Shown: positions 16,234-22,643 of the stretch, one piece after another
Numbering within the stretch: the first letter of the stretch is position 1
Layout of the letters: each line of letters opens with the position of its first letter
NCBI RefSeq assembly: GCF_023264895.1
Contig: NZ_JAHFUY010000036.1
Coordinates: forward strand, 1 to 43,593
Direction of reading: 5' to 3'
Source: Herbiconiux sp.
GTDB lineage: Bacteria; Actinomycetota; Actinomycetes; Actinomycetales; Microbacteriaceae
Length of the DNA stretch: 43,593 nt
Position numbers and translations under genes: made by a program
The notes under the pieces: generated by a model
The model's input: only the letters and a program-made list of their open reading frames with translations
What the model was told of the DNA's origin: nothing
The model's database searches: none

Positions 16234-17634
16234 ATGAGCCTCCACCCGATCCGTTCCACCGAGCCGACCGCAGCACCGGAGGCCGAGATGGTCATCTCCG
16301 ATCCCCGCACGGGAGAGCCGGTCGGCCGGGTGCGGATCGCCGATCAGGCCGACGTGGCCGCCGCCGTCGAGCGCACGCGCGACGCGTTCCGCTCCTGGTC
16401 GGAGGTCTCCCCCGCCGAGCGCGGCGTGCGCCTCCGCACGGCGGCCTCAGCGCTCTCGGCGCACGCCGACGAGCTCGCCGAGCTCAACGAGAGGGAGACG
16501 GGCAAGCCTCGCGCCGATGCCCTCGGCGGGGTGCTCGCCGGGGTCGCGACCCTCGAGCAGTACGCCGAGCTCGGCCCCCTGCACACCGGCCGCACCCTCC
16601 GCGGAGACCCGTCGGCCATCGACTACACGGTCGCCGAGCCGCGCGGCGTCGTGGCCGTCATCACCCCGTGGAACGATCCCGTGGCGGTGGCCGCCGGGCT
16701 CATCGGGGCGGCCGTGGTGACGGGCAACACCGTCGTGCACAAGCCCAGCGAGCGCTGCCCCCACCTCGGCGAGCTGCTCGGCCGTGTGCTCGGCGGGGCG
16801 CTGCCCCCGGATGTCGTCGTGACGGTCTCGGGCGACGCCGGCACGGGCGCGCAGCTCGTGGCGCAGCCGGGCGTCTCGATGGTCGCGCACGTGGGCTCCA
16901 CCGCGGCGGGCGAGCGGATCGCGAGAGCCGCGGCCCTCACCGGCGCGCACGTCGTCCGCGAGAACGGCGGCAACGACGCGCTCATCGTCGACGCCGACGT
17001 CGACCCGGTCTGGGCGGCCGAGCAGGCGGCCCTCGGCGCCTTCGCCAACAGCGGCCAGATCTGCACCTCCGTGGAGCGCATCCTGGTGCACGCCGCCATC
17101 GCCCAGCCCTTCCTCAGTGCGCTCGTGGCCGAGGCCGAGCAGCGCACCGCCGATCCGCTGTTCGGCCCGCTGGTCGACACGGCGCTCCGCCGCGACGTGC
17201 ACGCCCAGGTGCTCGAGGCGCTCGAGAGCGGGGCGGTCGCGCTGACCGGCGCCGCACTGTCGGAGGGTGCGGGCAGCTTCTACCCCGCCACCGTGCTGAG
17301 CGGCTGCCGGCCGACCATGACGATCATGCGCGAGGAGACCTTCGGGCCGGTCGCACCCGTGCAGGTGGTCGACTCGTTCGACGAGGCGCTCCGGCTCGCG
17401 GCCGACGACCGCTACGGCCTCGCCGCGACCGTGCTCACGCGCTCGCTCGAGCACGCCGCCGACGCCGCCCGGCGGCTGCCGGTGGGCACCGTGAAGGTGA
17501 ACGCCGTGTTCGGCGGCGCCCCGGGCGGCTCGGCCGAACCGCGGAGGGCCAGCGGCAGCGGCTTCGGCTACGGGCCGGGGCTCCTCGACGAGATGACGCT
17601 CACCAAGGTCGTGCACATCGGGGTCGCGCCATGA
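16234..17634 (+). CDS. Aldehyde dehydrogenase in the heptose cluster
   Basis: This 466-residue NAD(P)-dependent ALDH-superfamily enzyme has TPWNDPVAVAAGLIGAAVV (Asn of the oxyanion hole), VVHKPSE (cofactor Lys), HVGSTAAGERIA, the general-base Glu in VVRENGGND (usually ELGGK), the nucleophile Cys in NSGQICTSVERI, and EETFGPVAPV. Catalytic residues are therefore present although the ELGGK motif is changed. The stop overlaps the ATG of the second HldE, so the two are translationally coupled. Coupling to a heptose enzyme suggests oxidation of a sugar aldehyde or a C7 position, or supply of a precursor. This is inference from position. Confidence 0.87.
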   Translation: MSLHPIRSTEPTAAPEAEMVISDPRTGEPVGRVRIADQADVAAAVERTRDAFRSWSEVSPAERGVRLRTAASALSAHADELAELNERETGKPRADALGGVLAGVATLEQYAELGPLHTGRTLRGDPSAIDYTVAEPRGVVAVITPWNDPVAVAAGLIGAAVVTGNTVVHKPSERCPHLGELLGRVLGGALPPDVVVTVSGDAGTGAQLVAQPGVSMVAHVGSTAAGERIARAAALTGAHVVRENGGNDALIVDADVDPVWAAEQAALGAFANSGQICTSVERILVHAAIAQPFLSALVAEAEQRTADPLFGPLVDTALRRDVHAQVLEALESGAVALTGAALSEGAGSFYPATVLSGCRPTMTIMREETFGPVAPVQVVDSFDEALRLAADDRYGLAATVLTRSLEHAADAARRLPVGTVKVNAVFGGAPGGSAEPRRASGSGFGYGPGLLDEMTLTKVVHIGVAP

Positions 17635-19100
17635 CGCCGCAGCTGCGGCAGCTGCCCGACCTCGTGCGGGCCCGCCCGCCGCGGGTGACCGTCGTGGGCG
17701 ATGTCATCCTCGACCGCTGGCTGCGCGGCGGGGTGCAGCGGGTGAGCCGCGAGGCTCCCGTGCCGGTGGTCGAGGTGGGCGAGCCCGAGAGCTGCCCCGG
17801 CGGCGCCGCGAACACCGCCGTCAACCTCGCGGCCATGGGGGCCGAGGTCGAGCTCGTGACGGTGCTCGGCGACGATCCGGAGGGACGCGAGCTGCTGCGA
17901 CTGCTCGCGGAGGCCGGGGTCGGCACCTCCGGCGCGCTGGTGCGGCCGGGTGCCACGACCGCGTCGAAGACCCGCATCGTGGGAGCCGACCAGATCATCG
18001 TGCGGGTCGACCAGCTCTCCCGGCCGGCGCCTGGGCCCGGCGTGCGCTCGCACGTGCTCGCCGCTCTCGAGCGCGCGCACCCCGAGGGCGCCCTCGTGTT
18101 CTGCGACTACGGCGCCGGGCTCTTCGACGACGAGCTGCTCGAGCTCCTCGCCTCGCACCGGCCTCCCGGCGGCCACCGGGTGGTCGACGCGCACGATCTC
18201 CAGCGCTGGCGGGCCTTCCGGCCGGATGTCGTGACCCCCAACGCCCAGGAGACCGAGCGGCTGCTCGGCCGGCCGCTCGGCAGCGGGGCCGAGCGGGTGG
18301 CCGCGGTCGAGGCGGCCTCCGGTGAGATCCTCAGCTCCTCCGGTGCCGGGCTCGCCGTCGTGACCCTCGACCGCGACGGGACCGCCGTGCTCGACGGAGG
18401 GCATCCGGTGCACCGCACGCACGCCCACCCCGCACCCGAGCACCAGGCATCCGGAGCCGGCGACACGTTCGTAGCGGCCCTCGCGATCGCCCTGGCCGCC
18501 GGCGCGACGCCCGCCACGAGCGCGAGCTGGGCGCAGGCAGCGGCCGACGTGGTGGTGGCCCGGCCCGGCACCGCGGTCTGCTCCCTCAACGATCTCGACG
18601 AGGCGCTCGGCGCGCGCGAACCCACCAGGGCGCTCGGCCTGCCCGAGCTCACCGAGGCGCTGGCCGCCGAGCGGGAGAAGGGTCGGCGGATCGTCTTCAC
18701 GAACGGCTGCTTCGACGTCATCCACCGCGGTCACACCACCCACCTCCGCCAGGCCAAGCAGCTCGGCGACGTGCTCGTGGTCGCGCTCAACGACGACGCC
18801 TCGGTGAGCCGCCTCAAAGGTCCGGAACGGCCCGTGAACCCGGTCGGCGACCGGGTGGCGGTGCTCGAGGCGCTCGGCTGCGTCGACCACGTCGTGGTGT
18901 TCGGCGAGGACACCCCGATCGCCCTGCTCACGGCCCTCCGGCCGGACGTCTACGCGAAGGGCGGCGACTACACGCCCGAGATGCTCGCCGAGACCGAGGT
19001 GGTGCGGGGGTACGGGGGCGAGGTGCGGATCCTCGACTACATCGCCTCGCACTCCACCACGGGGCTCGTCGACCGCATCCGGGCGAGGGCGCTGCCCTAG
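17631..19100 (+). CDS. hldE: Bifunctional HldE-like heptose kinase/adenylyltransferase, copy 2 (canonical motifs)
   Basis: The 489-residue protein has an N-terminal PfkB kinase with VVGDVILDRWLRGGVQRVS, CPGGAANTAVNLAAMGA (intact Asn), KTRIVGADQIIVRVD and ASGAGDTFVAALA. The C-terminal adenylyltransferase has FTNGCFDVIHRGH, ALNDDASVSRLKGPERPVNP and KGGDY. Length and order match E. coli HldE (about 477 residues). It would phosphorylate heptose 7-phosphate at C1 and, after GmhB, join it to AMP. It is coupled to the aldehyde dehydrogenase by ATGA. A strong hairpin at 19116-19134 follows the stop. Compared with copy 1 at 12709 it keeps all kinase signatures. Confidence 0.92.
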   Translation: MTPQLRQLPDLVRARPPRVTVVGDVILDRWLRGGVQRVSREAPVPVVEVGEPESCPGGAANTAVNLAAMGAEVELVTVLGDDPEGRELLRLLAEAGVGTSGALVRPGATTASKTRIVGADQIIVRVDQLSRPAPGPGVRSHVLAALERAHPEGALVFCDYGAGLFDDELLELLASHRPPGGHRVVDAHDLQRWRAFRPDVVTPNAQETERLLGRPLGSGAERVAAVEAASGEILSSSGAGLAVVTLDRDGTAVLDGGHPVHRTHAHPAPEHQASGAGDTFVAALAIALAAGATPATSASWAQAAADVVVARPGTAVCSLNDLDEALGAREPTRALGLPELTEALAAEREKGRRIVFTNGCFDVIHRGHTTHLRQAKQLGDVLVVALNDDASVSRLKGPERPVNPVGDRVAVLEALGCVDHVVVFGEDTPIALLTALRPDVYAKGGDYTPEMLAETEVVRGYGGEVRILDYIASHSTTGLVDRIRARALP

Positions 19101-19115
19101 GCCCAGCCGCACGTG

Positions 19116-19134
19116 CCGCCGGACCGTCCGGCGG
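19116..19134 (+). terminator. Hairpin after hldE copy 2
   Basis: CCGCCGGAC, C, GTCCGGCGG is a perfect 9-base inverted repeat 15 bases after the hldE stop, followed by ATTCG and no clear U-run. It is likely a GC-type terminator or an RNA processing/stability hairpin before the small gene at 19157. Confidence 0.55.
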
Positions 19135-19156
19135 ATTCGAGGAAGAAGGAGACACC

Positions 19157-19303
19157 ATGTCGGACGACCGACCGCAGGAGAACCCCCAGAACCACGACAT
19201 CGTGCCCGGTGCGGGCACCGACAAGCCCTCGCAGGCCGAGGGATCCGAGGAGCAGGCGGAGGAGGCCATCTCGGAGGCCGCGCCCACCGGCGGCGAGGAC
19301 TGA
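19157..19303 (+). CDS. Small acidic hypothetical protein, 48 residues
   Basis: A short gene with a strong site (AAGGAG, seven bases before ATG) encodes 48 residues rich in Glu, Asp, Ala, Gln and Pro. It begins MSDDRPQENPQNHDIVPG and ends APTGGED. It has no hydrophobic segment and is probably disordered. I know no family. Third-position G/C and the ribosome site support it as real. Its initiation region matches that of the DUF2795 gene almost base for base, which hints at shared history or regulation. The stop codon sits inside a 7-base hairpin (19302-19323). Confidence 0.6.
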   Translation: MSDDRPQENPQNHDIVPGAGTDKPSQAEGSEEQAEEAISEAAPTGGED

Positions 19304-19323
19304 GCCCGGGCGGCTGCGGGCTC
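19302..19323 (+). terminator. Hairpin overlapping the stop of the small acidic gene
   Basis: GAGCCCG (19302-19308) and CGGGCTC (19317-19323) form a perfect 7-base stem with an 8-base loop, followed by GCGGTCTTCT. It probably terminates transcription before the catalase promoter at 19351. Confidence 0.5.
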
Positions 19324-19350
19324 GCGGTCTTCTACGCCGCCGAGTGCGCG

Positions 19351-19387
19351 CTGTCCAGCCCCTCGCCCTGATCCGGGGCGGTCGTAG
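19351..19387 (+). promoter_or_regulatory. Putative alternative-sigma promoter upstream of Mn catalase
   Basis: CTGTCCAGCCCCT (19351-19363), 13 bases, then GGCGGTCGTAG (19377-19387). It has the same boxes and spacing as the element at 4612-4650 before the DUF2795 gene. It lies about 60 bases before the catalase start, the same distance as in the other copy. Confidence 0.5.
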
Positions 19388-19448
19388 TTTCACTCTCAAC
19401 ACACACATCGGAGGCGTCGACGACGGCGCCCGGAACGGAGGATGCATC

Positions 19449-20330
19449 GTGTTCTTTCACAAGCAGGAGCTGCAGTTCAAGTCGTCACCGTCGAAGCCGG
19501 ATGCGGTCTTCGCCCGGCGGTTCCAGGAGGTTCTCGGCGGTCAGTACGGCGAGATCACGGTGGCCATGCAGTACGGCTTCCAGGCCTGGAACGCGCACGA
19601 GCCCGGCAAGTACCGCGACCTGCTGTTCGGCATCGGAGCCGAGGAGTTCGGGCACGTCGAGATGATCGCCGTCATGATCGCGCAGCTGCTCGAGAAGGCG
19701 CCCGTGGAGCAGTCGGAGGCGGCCATCGCGGCCGATCCGGTGCTCGGGGCCGTGATCGGTGGAACCGACGTGCAGGCCGCCATCGTGGCCGGTGCGGGAG
19801 CGCGGCCCGTCGACAGCAACGGCAACCCGTGGTCGGGTTCCTACATCACGGCGAGCGGCAACCTGCTGGCCGACTTCACGGCCAACGCGAACGCCGAGAT
19901 GCAGGGACGCATCCAGGTGGCCCGGCTCTACAACATGACCGACGACTACGGCGTGCGCGACCTGATCTCGTTCCTGCTGGCGCGCGACACGATGCACCAG
20001 AACCAGTGGATCGCGGCGGCAGCCGAGCTGCGGGCCGAGGGCAAGGAGGACCTGCCCGTGCCGAGCAACTTCCCTCTCAGTCAGGAGCACCGAGAGGTCT
20101 CGTACCAGTACATCAACTTCTCGGACGGCGCTGCGGCGGCCGAGGGCAGCTGGGCCTCGGGGCCGACCCCCGACGGCAAGGGCGAGTTCACCTACCTCGA
20201 CGGCCCGCAGGGCTCGGTTCCCATGCCGCCGCCCACGCAGCCGGACCCGCGGCTCTTCGGCACCGACCCGAAGCCCAACCTGGTCGACAAGGCCACAGGG
20301 GTCATCAAGGACAAGCTCAGCACGAAGTAG
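19449..20330 (+). CDS. Manganese (non-haem) catalase
   Basis: The 293-residue protein matches the dimanganese catalase family, which converts hydrogen peroxide to water and oxygen in the cytosol. It starts at GTG (GGAGG eight bases upstream), giving the usual FFHKQELQF start. Likely metal ligands are the Glu in GGQYGEITVAMQYGFQAWN, Glu and His in GAEEFGHVEMIA, Glu in ANAEMQGRIQVARLYNMT and His in RDTMHQNQW. The C-terminal wrap region has the usual Pro-rich PMPPPTQPDPRLFG. The promoter-like motif links it to the stress group at 4.6 kb. The small gene at 20359 follows after 28 bases. Confidence 0.95.
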   Translation: MFFHKQELQFKSSPSKPDAVFARRFQEVLGGQYGEITVAMQYGFQAWNAHEPGKYRDLLFGIGAEEFGHVEMIAVMIAQLLEKAPVEQSEAAIAADPVLGAVIGGTDVQAAIVAGAGARPVDSNGNPWSGSYITASGNLLADFTANANAEMQGRIQVARLYNMTDDYGVRDLISFLLARDTMHQNQWIAAAAELRAEGKEDLPVPSNFPLSQEHREVSYQYINFSDGAAAAEGSWASGPTPDGKGEFTYLDGPQGSVPMPPPTQPDPRLFGTDPKPNLVDKATGVIKDKLSTK

Positions 20331-20358
20331 GCGGATCAGGAGAGGGAGGTGGTGCGCG

Positions 20359-20616
20359 GTGCTCAGCGAACAGCTCACGCGACCGGTCGTCGACGTGCGG
20401 ATCGAGCATCCGGCGGCTGACGAGTGGGAGGTGCATCTCGCCGGCGGCGGGGCCTCGGTCGGGTACGTGACCCGGCTGGGCTCCGTCTACGAGAGCATCG
20501 ACGTGCTGCCTCCCTACGAGGTGCGCCTCTCGGGCTCGCTCGAGGGGGCGCTGGAGTCGATCTACGTGACGCTCACGCCCGAGAACGGGCGGCTGCTGGA
20601 GGCGTACGGGCGGTAG
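20359..20616 (+). CDS. Small hypothetical protein downstream of Mn catalase
   Basis: The 85-residue protein starts at GTG with GGGAGG just upstream. It is soluble and mildly acidic and has short beta-prone stretches (EWEVHLAGGG, SIDVLPPYEVRLSGS, SIYVTLTP). I do not recognise a family. The 28-base gap to the catalase gene suggests one transcript and hence peroxide or stress expression. Convergent with the SDR at 20670. Confidence 0.7.
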   Translation: MLSEQLTRPVVDVRIEHPAADEWEVHLAGGGASVGYVTRLGSVYESIDVLPPYEVRLSGSLEGALESIYVTLTPENGRLLEAYGR

Positions 20617-20669
20617 GGGGGCGTCATCGCGGGGGCGGGCGCTCCGGCCGCGGTCTGCGCGAGGTGCGC

Positions 20670-21455
20670 CTATGCGGGCCGGTTCGGTGAGGAGTTGGCG
20701 AGGCGCAAGACGATCTGCCGCGGCAGGAGCGACACGATGCGACTCGTGCGCGTGTTCGCTCTGCCGGATACGGCGCTGACGGGTGTTCTCGATTTATCCA
20801 GGGCGCGAAAGGCGGAGTCGACGACTTGCTTGGGCGTTTCGAAGGTGACGCCGTGCTCGCTCGAATCAGAGTTGCTGAAGAAGTCCGTCTTGGTGGGTCC
20901 GGGAGAGAACGCCATCACCGTCAGCGGAGAGTCGCGGAGCTCGTAGGCGAGGGCTTCGGTGAATCGCAGGACGAAGGCTTTCGACGCGGCATAGACAGCC
21001 ATTCCCGGGGTGGGCATGTACGCGGTCAGGCTCGCAATGTTGATCAGGGCGCCTCGGCCCGATTCCGCGAGCTGCGGGAGGAAAGCTCGAGACACGTCGA
21101 CGACCGCGTCGATGTTGACGGCGAGCTGCTCTCGAAGGTCTGAGGGGGTCGTGTCCTTGAAGTCCCGAGTGAGGCCGATACCTGCGCAATTGACGACCGT
21201 GTCCACGCGAAGGTCTCGCCGGGCAAGATCAGCAAACAGACGCGTCCCGCTGGATGGCTGGGACAGGTCGAGGGCAACGGTCGTCACCGTGCGGTGAAAT
21301 TCCTCGCGGAGAGTTTCGGCAAGGTCCTCCAACAGGCTGATTCGCCGGGCGACGAGGACGATGTCTGCTCCTCGGGCGGCGAAGGCGCGAGCGAATTCAC
21401 GGCCGATACCGGAGCTTGCTCCGGTGACGAGGACGGTTGTTGTTGCATATTCCAT
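20670..21455 (-). CDS. Short-chain dehydrogenase/reductase, divergent from a TetR gene
   Basis: This 261-residue SDR has LVTGASSGIGREFARAFAARG, VVNCAGIG, the catalytic Ser in NIASLTAYMP, the YAASKAF Tyr/Lys pair and FSPGPTKTDFF. It resembles the DltE/YqjQ-like group of NADP-dependent reductases of unknown substrate. The start has AGGAG seven bases upstream. It reads away from a TetR regulator, with an inverted repeat between, so it is probably the repressor's target. Base composition here is less GC-extreme than in the heptose cluster, consistent with an accessory region. Confidence 0.9.
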   Translation of the reverse strand: MEYATTTVLVTGASSGIGREFARAFAARGADIVLVARRISLLEDLAETLREEFHRTVTTVALDLSQPSSGTRLFADLARRDLRVDTVVNCAGIGLTRDFKDTTPSDLREQLAVNIDAVVDVSRAFLPQLAESGRGALINIASLTAYMPTPGMAVYAASKAFVLRFTEALAYELRDSPLTVMAFSPGPTKTDFFSNSDSSEHGVTFETPKQVVDSAFRALDKSRTPVSAVSGRANTRTSRIVSLLPRQIVLRLANSSPNRPA

Positions 21456-21476
21456 GGATAGCTCCTAGGTTGACAG

Positions 21477-21512
21477 GTGTTAACCATAGAGCAGGTCGGC
21501 GGTGATCAACAC
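21477..21512. promoter_or_regulatory. Likely TetR operator/promoter between SDR and TetR genes
   Basis: GTGTTAACC (21477-21485) and GGTGATCAACAC (21501-21512) are inverted half-sites. A TTGACA (21470-21475) lies on the plus strand beside the left half. On the minus strand TTGATC and TATGGT with a 15-base gap could drive the SDR. Operator function is inferred from divergent TetR gene organisation. Confidence 0.45.
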
Positions 21513-21550
21513 GGGACTCTGTGGCCGGCGTGCTGTGGAAGGGTAGGTCC

Positions 21551-22141
21551 ATGACGACGACGGGTTCCAGGACGCGTACGGGCAGTCAGCTGCGTGACGA
21601 GCTCTTGGCCGCGGCGACCGATCTGTTGTCCGAGCGGCTTGCGATCACGCCGCCCTCGTTGCGCGAGACCGCCCGCGTGGTCGGCGTTTCTGCCACGGCG
21701 GTCTATCGGTACTTCCCCTCTCAGCAGGAGCTTCTTCTTGCGATCGCGAGCCAGAGCCTTGCTTCTCTCGAGGCCGTCCTGGGCACGTGTCAGGACGAGG
21801 CGTCAGGGGGTGAGGATCCCGTCGTCCGGGTCCGGAGCATGGCTGTCACGTATGCGACGTGGGCTGTTGCCAATCCGGGGGCATACCAGTTGTTGTTCGA
21901 GGGCCGAGATCTTCTCGACGAGTCGGCGAGGATCGACTTGGGGATTGACCGCTTGCAGGCCGACCTCGAGTCCCTCCTCCAGGATCTGCCGGCCGGCGGT
22001 CGTGACAAGCAGGTGCGTGCCGAATTGCTGTGGACCGCCCTGCACGGCCTTGTGGTCACGCGCATCCGGAAGACTCGACAGCAGTGGCGCCGCCCCCTTG
22101 CCGAGGATGCCGTGGCCCTGGTGGACGCCTTCATCAGCTGA
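21551..22141 (+). CDS. TetR-family transcriptional regulator
   Basis: This 196-residue protein has an N-terminal helix-turn-helix (PSLRETARVVGVSATAVYRYF, about residues 38-58) followed by PSQQELLLAIASQSL. The C-terminal ligand domain has ANPGAYQLLFEGRDLL, similar to the WHG-type TetR C-terminal domain. The ATG at 21551 is preferred for its GAAGGG site; a GTG at 21521 in frame is an alternative. It likely represses itself and the divergent SDR gene. The ligand is unknown. Confidence 0.88.
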   Translation: MTTTGSRTRTGSQLRDELLAAATDLLSERLAITPPSLRETARVVGVSATAVYRYFPSQQELLLAIASQSLASLEAVLGTCQDEASGGEDPVVRVRSMAVTYATWAVANPGAYQLLFEGRDLLDESARIDLGIDRLQADLESLLQDLPAGGRDKQVRAELLWTALHGLVVTRIRKTRQQWRRPLAEDAVALVDAFIS

Positions 22142-22223
22142 AGGGGTCTGTCCTCGAACGCGTCACGCGTGACGGGTCGGTGGCTCCGACGGCTCGCACA
22201 GCCGGCGATCGGCTGCAACGACG

Positions 22224-22460
22224 CTAGAAGATCGCGACGACCATTGCTAGGACATTTTTGCGGGCACCCAAGCTCTGGCTGCTCCTCGATGGTCGGAAAC
22301 GCGAGAAGCTTCCCGCGGAGGCTTCCCTGCCGCCGTCGTTCATCTCTCGAACTCGGGCGCCGTCGAGCGAAGAGAGCAGAGCGGCGTTCTCAGCCGGCGC
22401 GAGCCGCACGAGGTGCGCAACGAGCTTCGCCTCGAGAACCACGAGCTTCCATGTCGCCAA
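22224..22460 (-). pseudogene. Frameshifted remnant of a small protein gene (DUF6984-like pattern)
   Basis: In the 22142-22643 gap the minus strand encodes HLVRLAPAENAALLSSLDG followed by VREMNDGG. Moving to the neighbouring frame restores QGSLRGKLLAFPTIEEQP. Joined, this resembles the R-L-x-x-E-x-ALL ... M-N-DGG-x-GSL pattern I associate with DUF6984-type proteins. No ribosome site is seen at the 22460 start. I read it as a decayed gene with one frameshift. The family call is from memory of the pattern and is weak. The rest of this gap shows no supported feature. Confidence 0.35.
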
Positions 22461-22643
22461 GTGACCATGCGAAGCCCTCGGAGGTGGTCGGCAGGCGCGC
22501 CGAACTCATCCCCAGCACCCAGGGGGACGAAACCGACGATGAGGACCGCGGACGATCCGCGCCGGAGTGCGGGCTGCCCGCCGGCCATCGCTAGAATTGG
22601 CGCGACCGCGCAGGGGGTGCGGCGCGACGAGGGGACGGTTGCG

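Noticed and set aside
15006-17630. Long plus-strand frame joined upstream to HldE copy 2
   Set aside because: The part before 17631 is antisense to GT9 no. 3 and then out of frame with the aldehyde dehydrogenase. The real start is the ATG at 17631.
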